A stretch of 64,000 nucleotides of DNA from Tetrahymena elliotti 4EA (Eukaryota; Ciliophora; Oligohymenophorea; Hymenostomatida; Tetrahymenidae): contig AFXF02001822.1 in assembly GCA_000231825.2 (NCBI GenBank), positions 62,001 through 126,000 of the forward strand. Reading direction: 5' to 3'. Positions 1 to 12,523 of this stretch are shown one piece after another. How positions within the stretch are numbered: position 1 is the first letter of the stretch; every line of letters begins with the position of its first letter. The notes below the pieces were generated by a model. That model saw only the letters and a program-made list of their open reading frames with translations. It was not told the DNA's origin and searched no databases. The translations under genes were made by a program, and so were the position numbers.

Positions 1-2566
1 AATTTCCATTTTAATTTCCATAATATTGTATATTTCCATTATCTTTAATTGCAAAACTTGAAGTAGGATCTCCAAAAGCATAAGTAAAAAATCCATAACT
101 TACTCCGAGAGATTAGGTTAGATATATACCTTTTAAAATGATAGTACTAAAAGAAAGAGGTAAAGCACACAAATATTGAATATTTGTGTTTTAATTATAG
201 TCAACATAAGAATGTAATCCTAAATTAAATGAAAGATTAAAACTTTTATCATATAAAATTCCTTTGTTTTAAGATCTAAAGACTGCATAATGGAAATATT
301 TTGTAGTCCCACTAGCATCATATCCAAATAATATATAAGTATTGTTATCTTAATATTTTTTGACATTAAATGGATAGCCATTATCTAATTAGTGAACTAA
401 TTATGGTTAAAAAGAGCTATTAAGAATTAAAAAAGCATTATTCATACAGCCTATCATTATTTCAAAGTCATTTGATGAAATTATGTCAATATTTACATAA
501 GTAAAATTTCCAAATGCACTTTTATAAGACATATTTAGAACCTACTACAATGAATTATTTTGTTTTGGGTCAAATTGATACAATTATAATTAATCTTATG
601 CATCTTAGATTATCATTTTTGTATTGAATAATGGAAAAAATTATAAAATTGAATTTCCTTAGTAATTACCAATAATAATCTATGAAAGATCAACTCCATC
701 CAAGAGAACAAATTAATTATCATAATATAAAAGAATATTTTAAGAGTATTGTGCAATAAATTGTGATTTGTCTGATAGGGGATTTGAAAAGGGATATGTA
801 TATTTTATATATTAATTTCTTAGTTGGTATATAACGATAGAGTTAGAAAATAATCCAACAACCCAATTGTCTTAATGAATTAAAATATTTACACATTCCT
901 CTCCTTATTAGGTAATCATATAGAGAAACGAAGGATTTAAGCTTGTCAACGTATACCATGCCATAATATACCCGTCTTAAGAACAAGTTAATAAAAAAAG
1001 TGTATCCTCAGAATATATCATTTTTTTGATTGTGCTTGAATGAGATATTTGCTTTTATTGAAAAGGGGTGACTATAAATTAAATTTAGTCAGTCGTAATA
1101 TTAAGACTCTATATACTACTATTCACAATAAATAGATAACTATTTCCAATAAGTGTTTTTATTTAGTCATAGTATATTACCTTGCTTTTGTATGCCATAA
1201 AATATGAGTTTTATCCTACCAAAATTGGTATTGTTTTTAAAGACTTTATAGATTTAGCAGAAATATCAATCTAAAAAACTTAAACTTATTGCTATGCAGC
1301 TGAAATTGTATATAGCTTGTAGGATGTCATAAAAGTACTGGCTTGATCTTTTGTAAAAGCTATATCTTTTACTTGATTGGAAGTGAAATCTATAGAATGA
1401 ATCTCTTTCATATCTTAATCATAAAAAATTAATTAAGAGCTAAAATTTATGGCCAATAAGTATTATTAATTATATAAATCAACTAATCTGAATTTATTTG
1501 GAATATCAATTAAATTTGTCAGCTTACAATCAACTGATTAATTAATTTTATCATAAGCTACTTAAATTAATTATTATGATTGTGATTGAAGAATAATTAT
1601 CTAAGAATTAGAAATGAAATCTAAAAATGTTAACTGATTTATGGAGTTTTGTGTAAAAATTGAGTTTGAGCAACTAGGATTCTGAGAAATATCTATGATT
1701 GTTAACTATTATTACAGTAAAATTAATTTTTTAGTTACTAGTTAAGAATTTTTCCCAAAACAAAAAATAAAAGAATTCACTACCCTTAAAGTACAGCCAT
1801 TAAATTTAAATGAAGGAATAGATAAATCTGAATTATTTTGTTAATTATCTAAATAGATTTAACTAAAATAAATTATACTTTAAGATTCATCATAGCTTGA
1901 GACTGCATACTAGCCTTAACTTAAATCTAATAACTATGATTTTTTAGACAAATTACCTTGCTTAATTTGCATCAGAGTTGTTTTAAAATTAAATTCGAAG
2001 TCCCAATTTATTACTTTGTTATTTGTAGAAAATACCAATAGTTAATTTTAAAAGAACAGCACCTTTAATACCGTTGTGTCAAGCAAATCAGATAAATATT
2101 ATCCTGTTTGAGAATTGATTAATCTAGAAAAAGTTGGATATATAATTAGTGTGATATTATTCATTTAATATATAGATTCAATAGTACCTAAATTATCTTA
2201 ACTTTAATTTCCTAAGTAGGAAATAGAGCACTTTTACTACTAATCGCAAATATTGTAAGAATTATTTTCATTGTAAGAAGCATCACAAATGGATTAACAT
2301 GAATCTTAGTTAATTTATTTGCCATTTTATTAAAAAGTATATCTTTATAAATAACTATTGGTAGGGCAGTCTAAAAATTTACATCTATTATTATTTAGCT
2401 AAAATCTATAATCGCATTAGGCACATGTCATCTATTATGAAGTAGATAATTAATTTTGACAGCTAACACAACCTATTTAGCAGCTATCACTTGTTTATGC
2501 TATTGTTATTTTAACTAAAATAATAGTAAAGTATATTTAAGATAAAATAAGATAGAATTTCTTCAT
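1..2566 (-). CDS. Secreted Cys-rich protein, 3' end cut by window edge
   Basis: The frame opens at the ATG complementary to 2564-2566 and stays free of TGA wherever I translated it, including both ends, so about 855 residues are visible without an intron. Residues 1-25 are a hydrophobic signal peptide (MKKFYLILSQIYFT...). Residues 29-115 are Cys-rich with short spacings (SCQIGCVSC, CAQCDYRF, CKFLDCP), like the furin/EGF-type cysteine repeats common in ciliate surface proteins. The long remainder has short beta-like hydrophobic stretches alternating with polar turns (for example INWDFEFNFK, QYAVSSYDESQSIIYFS), which suggests a beta-propeller, but I cannot name the fold. No catalytic motif was seen. 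It is probably secreted or membrane-anchored; the C-terminus, and any anchor, lies outside the window. Function unknown. Confidence 0.75.
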
Positions 2567-4643
2567 CTTATTAGCCTTTTTGTAATTTAATTAATTGATA
2601 TTTTGATAAGAAACTGTTTGTTTTTTATTTAGAAAAAGAATGTTAATATTTATATTTAGATATAATTTGGTCTGCTCAATAGTTAGGATTTTTCAAATTA
2701 GGCTATTTTATTTTAAAGTAAGTACATTGATTAACAAAAATAAGAAAGAAATAAAAAATTTACAAAACCAAAAAAGAAATTCAAGCTTTAGATAATGCAT
2801 ATTTAAGAAATAAATCATACATTCATAATCAAATAACAAAATGTTTGATGGAACTTATTTTATTTTTAATTTAGATATTAAGATTCACAAATATCTCTCC
2901 GTAAACAATTAAAGTTGTTAATGTAAAGTAAAAAAGGAAAATTTAAAAAAAATCAATTTTTACCACAAACAAAAAGAAAAGAAATGACAAAAAAATAAGT
3001 TTTTAAATAATGAAAAAAACAACTAATTCAAAAGATAAAAATTAATCCTTAACCAAAAAAAATTATTCTATTCAAATATTTAAAAGAATTTTCAGCAAAA
3101 TCTTTAACATTATCTTTATTTATGATTTAAAAATATGAATATTATTAAAGTAATCTTTTTCGCAAATAAGGTCTACATTTTGATGAAATAGATAAAATAA
3201 GAATATTTTTTATCTATTGATCAATTTGTTTTAAAAATAGATATCTCAATATCTACTCAAAATTGAGCAATAATAATAATAGATCTTTTAAATAAAACAC
3301 ATATAAATTCAATCTCGTTGACATATTTTTATTATTATGAGTTGTAAAAAAGTAAATAATATATGAAAAAAATTTACTAAAAGGATGAAATATGATTTTC
3401 ATTTTCAATTTAATTAACGTTTTGTAATAAAAACATAAAAAATTTAGTATTTTAATTGATATAAATTTTTGAAATGAGTTTACATAATTTTACTAAACAA
3501 TAATACTAATTTGGATAGTTTATCATTTTATTTTTTAACTAAAAAGTCTGAAATTGTTGAAAATTATTTTATTAATGTGGTAGACTTCTTGTTCTTATTT
3601 TTTTTCAATTATTTTTTTAATATGATCTAAACAAAAGAAACATTTTGAAGTTACTGTATTTATTTCTTCATTTAAAGATATTTAATTTATCTAAAAGTAT
3701 ACATGTAACAGCAGAAATATTTAAATAGATTTTAATATTTTTTATTCTTATCAAATTTATTTTACCACCTATTAAAATAATTTCTATTTTTTTTAAGAAT
3801 AATTTTAATTTGCAAAATTAAGTATTCTTTATTCATTTTAAGCTTATTAACTTCTTAAAAAGTAGACCTTTAATAAATATAAAAAAATATTCAATTTTAT
3901 GAGACAAAAGCAATTTCATATTACAGGATAATTACACTTTAGTAAAAATAAGGAACTATTTATTAATGAACTGACAATAAATTATTCAATAAAATAATAT
4001 ACAGCAATTCAAAAAATTATCTTTTATATTAAAGAAAAATAATTAAAAACTTTGTAGTTTTAAATGAAAATCTAAAATAATAGAAAATTTTATTGATTTA
4101 TTTTTAAATGATTTTTAAGGATGAAAGAAGTAGCTTCTATCATTTTATTGTTTAACATTTATTTTATTAATTTATTTTTTCAAGAAATATATTTAAGAAA
4201 ATGTAAACAAATAATTATTTTTAATGCGAAATAGGTAATAATTTGCTTACAAATTATGAAAAGGAAAAACAATCAAATTTGAGAGAAAAAAAAGATTGAT
4301 CCAACTAATAAATTAGAGAGAATAAATAAATGTTTTTTACATTAATTTAAATTAATATAAGGTACTTTGGTAATAAAAAAAGAAAATCTGATTAAATATA
4401 TTAACAAAGCAAAATTGACTTCTCGTTTTTGTTTTTTAAAATAGAAGATATCTGAAAAGAATTACAGTATTAAAATAAAGACATTCATTTCAAGATAATA
4501 TAAAACTAGAAGTTATCCTAAATTTAAAAATATATCTATGCTCATTTAAAAATATTTCTGCGTCATATGACTCATTATTATTTAAATTAATTTGATTAAA
4601 TTAAACTCTTTAAACAAAATCTGAACAACAAAATAAATTAAAT
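2567..4643. other. AT-rich intergenic region
   Basis: About 2.1 kb between two divergent genes. It is almost only A and T with homopolymer runs, and frequent TGA in all frames. I see no conserved protein frame, RNA gene or long repeat. It must hold both promoters. Confidence 0.7.
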
Positions 4644-5783
4644 ATGATTCACATTCTTAGGAGAAGTCAATAGGTTTTCCCTTTCTTGACCAATCAATCT
4701 TTTTAACAGTTCTCAGCAGCTGCTAAAACAGTTTCCAAAGATCCTGTTGTATTTGACTATTCAGAAATTTGTAATAAAAATTTAGATCTTAGTGATAGAA
4801 TTAAAGAAGCCTATGGTCCTTAAGGAGTTGGTTTGTGCCTTGTTAAAAATGTCCCAAACTACTCCAAGCTCAGAAAAGAGCTCTTACCTTTAGCTTATTA
4901 GTTGGCTACTTTACCTTAGAATAAACTATAAAAACTAATTAAGCCTGAGTATTTTCATTGTGTTGGATGGAGTCACGGAGTAGAATAATTTAATGGAAAG
5001 TATGATGTTTCAAAGGGTAGTTTTTATGGATTCCCTCTTGATGATAAACCCATCAAGGATCTCACACCATAACAAAAAGAATAAGGAGGTTTTATTGTTG
5101 AAAACGTTTGGCCTAAAGAAGATCTTCCACAATTAGAAGGAGCTTTTAAGTCTTTTGGAACATTGATGATTAGCACAGGAACTCTCTTAGCCTACCATAT
5201 CGATAAATATATTAATGCAGTAGATTCTTCATATAAAATTGGTACTTTAGAAAATGTAATTGGTAAGGGTAATGGACATTTAGCTAGGCTACTTCATTAC
5301 TTCCCTTCAGATGATACCAAAACAGTATCTGATGATTGGTGTGGATGGCATAATGACCATGGAGCTTTGACTGGTTTAGCTTCTGCTCTATATGTTGATA
5401 AAGAAGGTAAAGTTTTAGATAACTTTTTTGATTAAGAAGGAGGTCTCTTTGCTAAAAATAGATATGCTGAATAGTAAAGATTGAAAATACCCCAAGATTA
5501 TTTGGCTTTCTAAATAGGAGAAACAGCTTAAATATTATCTGGAGGTATAGTGGAAGCTACTCCTCATTGTGTTGTAAGAGGACCTAAGACTATTGGAACT
5601 GGTATCTCTAGAAATACTTATGCCTGCTTTATGCAACCAAATTGGGATTATGTATTAACTCCTCCTATGAAAAATAAAATCTAAATTAAAGCTGCCTATG
5701 GCGTCCCACCTTTAGATAAGAGATGGAAAGAAGGTTTAAATTTTGCCTAATTTGGACTAAATACTTTAAGAGCTTATTCCTGA
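4644..5783 (+). CDS. 2OG-Fe(II) oxygenase (isopenicillin-N-synthase-like), probably mitochondrial
   Basis: A single exon of 379 residues ends at TGA and contains many in-frame TAA/TAG glutamines. Residues 1-30 are Arg- and Ser-rich without acidic residues (MIHILRRSQQVFPF...), like a mitochondrial presequence. The C-terminal half has the iron facial triad of 2-oxoglutarate/Fe(II) oxygenases: H236-x-D238 in WHNDHG and the distal H308 in ATPHCVVRG. R323-N-T325, fifteen residues later, sits where the co-substrate-binding R-x-S normally lies, with Thr for Ser. Length is usual for the family. These enzymes couple decarboxylation of 2-oxoglutarate to oxidation of a substrate; the substrate here cannot be told. 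The ATG follows an A-rich leader (AAATTAAATATG) and nothing upstream is coding. The DNA is clearly GC-richer than its flanks. Confidence 0.85.
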
Positions 5784-6963
5784 TTTGTTAAATATTCTAA
5801 ATTGTAGAATAGAATATTTTATTTTATTGATTTAGAATATTTATATTCAGATTAAAAGCTAATCAATCAATCCATAGCTTTCAAAATTTCTTTTCTTAAA
5901 ATAGTAAAACTCGAATGAAATATACTTTCAATATTATAAATAATAGCTTGTAAACAATTTTTGTTTTTTTATATATACATGTATTTTGGATATTTTTTAA
6001 AATAGAAAAAATAAAATTATTTCGATTAATTTTTTTGACTTTTATAATTGTTTTATTTAGAAGATGGATAAGTAAATCTAAATAACCAAATATTTTGTTT
6101 CATTTTTATTAATTTTGATCAACACATTTTAGTTAAATATAAGGTTTATTAATCTACTAAAAATTTTTAAAGGCAATATTTTTTGAGATAAGCTTATTTT
6201 TAGCTTTTAAAACAATAATATGACCTAAATTAATTTAGAATTGAAAAAGCAAAAAAAAAATTAGGATTTCCTAAATAATTTATCTGGCAATTAGTTTTAT
6301 TTACATATTATTAATTAAGATATTTTTTTTGCCTTACAGATTTTCGAAATAGCTCTAAGTGCTTCTATATCTGTAAATTAAAATTAATTTAACTAATTGA
6401 AATTATTTTTCAGAAGATTTATTCATATCTCTATCAAAGGATATATGTCTTTATGAGGAAAAAAATAAGTAATTAGTTAAATGTTGAAAGAAAAAATGGG
6501 GTATAGTTTGCTATTTACATTTTCATGACTTCATGGTGGGCTATTTTTATTAGTTTTAAATGAAATTTTATTAATGTAATTTAAATTAATTCAATAATCA
6601 ATTTTTTTAATTTTTAATTTGTGATTTACTTACTTTCTAAAAGCAAATAAAATACCATATTTAGAATTATCAAGAAAAATAATTTGGTTCTATTTACACA
6701 TAGTTAACATATTATTTCTGAATTAAAATTTTCAACATATTGTAATATAAACAAAGTAGTGTTCCTATACAAAAAATAATTAGATATTTTTAATTATTTT
6801 ATTTTAAATTACAAATATTCATTTTAATAAGAAAATTTTTTATTTTTTAGTAAATCGCAAAAATAAATAGGTACATTTTTTTATCATTATCATAAATCAT
6901 TAATTTGTAGCATTATTTTAAATATCAAATTTATTAAATATGAAAAATATTATTTTTGAAAAA
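5784..6963. other. AT-rich intergenic region between convergent genes
   Basis: About 1.2 kb separating two gene ends. No coding frame, hairpin or RNA gene was recognised; A/T homopolymers dominate. Confidence 0.7.
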
Positions 6964-9900
6964 TCAATCTTCTATAAATTCTATTACATTTTCTTGAAAA
7001 GATATGTCTGAATAGCTTTCCCAATCATTGTTTTATTATTCTTCCTTTATTTATTCTTCAGGTTATTTAAGTATATTCTCTGCGCTTGATGAATTTTGTG
7101 AAATCTCATCTTTTTTATTTGAGAATTCAAATTATTTCATAAAGCTGTATTTATTATTCTAGTCAATAGGAGTTATTGGTTATTAAGTTTAAGATTTAGA
7201 AGAAGGATTATTACTTGGATCACTTTGTAAAACTATTTATTCACTTTCATCTTTATGTAATTATTTTAATATAATATCTTCAAAATCTGCTTTAATTAAT
7301 CTTCTTCTTTTTCTTTTTTAAGATTGTATCTAGGAATTACTTGAACTATTTTTCTCTAGAGAATCATTAGATTAAATACTATTTTAATTTAAAATAGATT
7401 ATTTACATTTAGTTATTGACTCTTTATTAAATTTTGAATCACTTTCATTTTAGTATTAATTTTTAGGTTTAAATACAAAAAATTCTTCATCTTCACTGAA
7501 TTCGATAATTATTGGTGTTTTTTCATTTTTCTATTCAGATTGATCACTTTTTTGTGGAGTTTTTTGAATTTGTTTTGATTAAGTTTCAACTAATTTGTCT
7601 TCACTTAAGTCTTTATTTATTGAACTTTTTTCATTTTTGGGGGATTTATTACTTTTTTGGATTTATTTTGACTCATTTTCAACAATTTTTTCTTTAATTA
7701 ATCCAATAATTTTAGGAGGTTTTTCATTTTTCATTTTAGACTCATCTCTTTTTTGTTGAGTTTTTGAGTTCAATTTTAACTCACTTTCTGCTACAACTAT
7801 TTCTTAGTTTTATTCAGTTTTTTTTGGGGAAAATTCATTTTTATATTATTTTTTCTCGCTTGGGATATATATTTACTCATCCAAGTCCAAGGAGAATTCA
7901 ATAGTCGTTGTAGCTTTATCATTTTTAATTTTATCTTGATCAGTTTTTAGTTGAATTTTTGAATTTTAATTCAAATCATATTCAACAACATTAATAATAT
8001 TTTGAGAAAGATCTTCTACAAATTAATTTAATTTAGAGTTTTAAATTGTTGATGAAGGATAAGTATCAAGTTTTACAGAAGGTATCTTAAATTACTTTTT
8101 TATAGATGTATTTTTAGATAAGAGATTATTATCTTACTTTTGGTTTAAGATCTACTTGGTTTAATTCTAATTTTATTCTTTTTAATTAGAAGTTTCCTAA
8201 TCTTTCTTAAATTTGTAATCAAATAGAGTTTTTTATTTTTCTTTTTCATCTGATTTACTTAAATAATCTAAATTTTAGCCTTTTTTATGAGATTTTTAAG
8301 GCGAATCTAAATTGAATATCTTTTTTATTGTTAAATCTTCTTCATTTTTAACATTTATTTTTGGCTAAGAACTTGATTAATTTTTATCATAAAAGATAAT
8401 TTCCTCCTCAAATTTTATTTAGGTGTCTTTGATATTTTATTATTTCAAAATTGACTCATTTTTTTCATGTTGGCTATTTAATGTCCTCTCTTAAATATTA
8501 TTATTAGGTGAAATTTGATTATCTTAACTCTCTTGAAAACTATTGCTATCTATTTAAGAGCTTTCAAAGTCTATATTGAAATCTATTTAGTCTGCTTCTT
8601 CCTCTTCTAGAAGAATTAAATCTTCATATTATTTCTTTTCAGATTTTATCTATTCAATTTCAGTAGATTTTTAACTTTAATTTTAGCTTTAAACTTTAAT
8701 TGAATTAGTTATTTAAGACTATTCAATATCACAAAAATTATTTTCTTAATTCTTTAGATTTGATTCCTTTTCAATATTTTGAAATTATTAATTTTAAATA
8801 ATTTATTCATCTATTAATTATTCATTTTGTTAATTCAAATTATTGTTATCATAATCCTATTCTTACTCAATAATATTATTATTTTACTCTTTAATGACTA
8901 CTAAAGTTTATTTATTTTCAAGACAAATTTAACTCTGGCTATCGCTTTTTTCTTTTTGCTATGATTATTGGCTAATTTAACTATGTGATAATGAATTATG
9001 AAGAATATCAATAATATCTTATTTATTCTCTTTTTAATTTTTTGGAAGTTTATTAATTTCTTCTGGGCTGGTATTTTCAATTTCAATTTATCTTTCATTT
9101 TCTTCATTTTGTTTTTGAATTTTTTCTTTTTAGCTGATGATATTATGTTCTAAATTATTGAATTCTATTTCTATTTGGTCTTAATTTTCAATATTTTTCA
9201 AGAGATCTTCTTTTCCTGGTAAATTTAATTTATTAGTATTTTAATCTTCTTCCTGTACCAATGCTTCTTGTTATTCAATATTGGTTTTTAGCATTTTATT
9301 ATCATTTTAATGTTCAGTTTACTTATGGATATCTTATTTTGTTGGTAAATTTAGTTTGTTGATATTTGAATTTACTTCCTAAAATAATTTTTCACTTTAT
9401 TCAGTATTGGCATTTAATTATAAATTATCATCTTATTATTAGGTTTTATTTATATTTTTAGTGACTTAATTTTCAAGAGACTATTCAATTTCATATTTTT
9501 TTGGAGGAGTTTTTTCAAGTAATTAACTTTTCTTAACAGATGAATTATCTAAAATAAATTCTGTGTTCTCATCTTAACTTTCAGAGTCATCTTATATTGC
9601 TTGTATTAAGTATTTCCAGTCTCTCTCTATATTTTTTTATTCTTTTTCTTATATTTTGCTAGCTTTTTTGCTCAATTAAGAATTTTATTCTTCTGTTTAG
9701 TTTTGAATATTTTTTGTTGAATCTAAACTTTTTTTTTAAATTTTTTCTTGTGAAAGAGTTTATTGATTTTAAGGAGATTAAATTTGGTTAAATTTGGTTT
9801 ATTTTAATTCTGAAGCTTTAATAAAACCTTTTACTTCTTGTGACTAGCTATCCTCACTTGAGCTAAAAAGAAAATCTTAATAATTATCATTTTTACTATG

Positions 9901-12094
9901 TGATTATTATTATTCAATTTAAATTGGATCTTAATTAATGTTTGATTCTTTAATATTATTTTAATTTTTTTTAATGTAATTTAATAAATTATTATTATTA
10001 TTAGAATATTATTTTTTATCAATTATTTATTGTTAGATTACTTTTAACTAATCTTGTTATTGAAGTTAACTTCCTTTTAAATTTAAAGTTTTTAAGTTTT
10101 CTTATTCACTCTTTTTTTTATCATTCAAGATATTTTAGGTTTAAAAAGAATTAGTTAATGTCTATTATTATTTATCTTAATTTGTAGAGGGCTATTTATT
10201 ATTAGAGGTAAAAAATTGTATGGTTTCTTTTGTATTATTATTTTTTGCAGCTTCTTAGTCTAAATTTTTTTCAATAAGCATATTTGGTTATTCCTATTAA
10301 TTTAGCTTTTACAATTTTTTAATGGGGATATACTATTTTACATCAAATTAGATCTTTTATTAATTATCATTACCCTAATTATTTTTCTAAGGTGATGGAG
10401 ATTTAAATTTCTTTAAAAGCTTATTTGAAGTTTTACTTATAAAAAGCTATCTTATTTATTCTGATTTTTACTCAACTCTATTATATTTATCACCAGATAA
10501 TAACTACACTTGGTTTTTCAACATTTAAGCTGATTACTGATTTTAGTTAGAACTCATATTAAAATACTAATCTTCTTTAAGTTTTTAATTATCTGAGCTA
10601 CTTAAATATGATTCGATAGCCATTTCTTCTTTATTTTATTTATTTTTTTACTGATACTATTGTAATTTTATTTTAAGATTGTTAAAAATAGATGTATTAG
10701 GTTTAGATACTTCTTACTATTCTTATTTTTAATTTTATTATTGATACAAGTTTTATTAAGAATTATCAGCTTTTGGCTATTCTTATATCTTTTAAGGGGT
10801 AATAATATTAGAAGAAACTTAAACTTATTAAAAGGAATTATTGATTTCTTTTGAAACTAATTAAGTCTTATCAGGAATATCTTGTTACTTTAAATTAAAT
10901 TTCTTATTAATAATATTTTGGTCATTTATTTTGATTTCATCCTTTTTTTAAAAAAGGTTATTTGAAATTTACATAGGATCTTTATCTTTCACTTTCAAAT
11001 CTTGATTTAATTTGTTTTAAACAATAGGTTAATTCGAAGTTTTTGTTAAATTAAATAAATTATTCTCAACTTTTTATTAGGTATTGCCTAATTTAGTAGG
11101 TTAGTTAGTTTCTAAAATATTTTTTTACAGATATGAAGGTATTTAATTCTTTATAAAACTTGAATCTTTTTCTAATGTTTTATTGCTATTTTATTAATTA
11201 AATGTAGAGGCTAAGCTAGATTTATTATACATAATTTAGTTTGTTTATTTGAAATATTTAGCTTTATTTATAAAATTGTCAAAGCTGAATAAAAAATCTT
11301 ATTCTTCACCAAGGTAATTATATTTACTTTAAGAGTTTTAACTTTATTATTATTAGATTTTATTTTAGATATTATCTCTACTTTCATTTTAAATATTTTA
11401 TCCCTTAGCTAGTTTACTTTATATTAGTTCTTACTTTTCTTAACTGCTATCAGATTCAGAGAAAAGTGTTTTAGGATTTAACAATTTGCCTTAATCAATT
11501 TTTAAATTATCACTTTTTAGATATTGGAGAGGAATATCTCTGCATCCAAAAGGATTTTTAATGCCCTTTAAATTAAAAATATTATTAATTCATAAAACAA
11601 TAATTCATAAATATTTTTACTTCTTAAAATTTTTTGTAATTTATTGGATTTCCAATTAGCTACTCTACATTTTAGTAAATGATTGTAAAATCATCAATAA
11701 TAATCATATCTTGCTTTTACTATTGTTTGTTTAAATTGACTTTAAGGATCATAAACTTTTTTACTTATAAAATAAAATACGTACATTTATATTCTTAATA
11801 AATTATGTTAATTTACATTTACTATGCTTTGGAATAGCATTTCCTATTAAGAATACTTTTTTATGATAAAAATATCCATCAGATATTTCAATCCTAGTAA
11901 TTATTTTAAAAGGTATAATTGAGTAAGCTTTTGTGGAAATTAAAATAATAAATGTGATTTATAACAATTATTTACTTCATTAATGTCTATTAATTTAAAA
12001 ATTATTTAGGCTCTGAAAGTAATTAGACAATTGGAGTGTCTTCCTTTTTTTCTAGTAGATTTTATATAGCATTTTCACTTAGCTTAGTAATCAT
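6964..12094 (-). CDS. RPA70N (RPA1 N-terminal OB-fold) protein with very long disordered tail
   Basis: Four exons (12094-11976, 11893-11817, 11763-11621, 11565-6964; introns 82, 53 and 55 nt) join in frame to 1646 residues. Residues 1-110 match the N-terminal OB-fold of the large replication protein A subunit: the opening MITKLSENAIQNLLEK, then TPIVQLL, EISDGYFYHKK (family pattern LSDG), and DMIIIDDFTI followed by LIGNPINYKKF (family pattern IGNP-PY). In RPA1 this domain binds checkpoint and repair proteins rather than DNA strongly. The remaining ~1530 residues are Gln, Asn, Ser, Lys and Glu-rich, with imperfect KNEK-PP/TP-type repeats near the C-terminus, and appear disordered. I see no DNA-binding OB-folds A/B/C and no zinc motif, so it is not a canonical RPA1. 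The end is acidic (QENVIEFIED). ORC1 lies immediately upstream on the same strand. Domain call firm; overall role unknown. Confidence 0.75.
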
Positions 12095-12523
12095 TTTATT
12101 AAATTGGTCAACTCAAGCACTAAAAATCTAACTAATAAGTTCGCCAAAAATTTATTTTGTTAATAATCAATTAAATGAAAGATTGCAACGAAAAAATTCT
12201 GTGTTAATAAATTAAATCAAAAATTATTATTTCTAATTATCCAAATAAATTCTGACTAATTTATTTGAAATTTTACCTCCAATTATTATAATTTTTAAAA
12301 TATCTAAAAGGTATTTTCTCATTGATAAATACTAAATCTACCACTTTAGTGATAAATTTTAGGTAATAATGTTAAAGATTTCTATCTTTAATTTTAATCA
12401 TTATTGCTTATTACAGTAAAAAAAAAAAACATAAATTATTTATATACATAGTATGTTAATTAATAGATAATATAATATTCTTAATAAATTAAGTAATTGA
12501 AGTAATTTTTTTTATTTATTTTT
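12095..12523. other. Intergenic region between RPA70N gene and ORC1
   Basis: About 430 bp holding the 3' end of ORC1 and the promoter of the RPA70N gene. It includes an A-run near 12419-12430. No further gene seen. Confidence 0.65.

Noticed and set aside
6964..12094. Calling the RPA70N gene RPA1.
   Set aside because: No DNA-binding OB-folds or zinc motif were found in the long tail, so the name would mislead.
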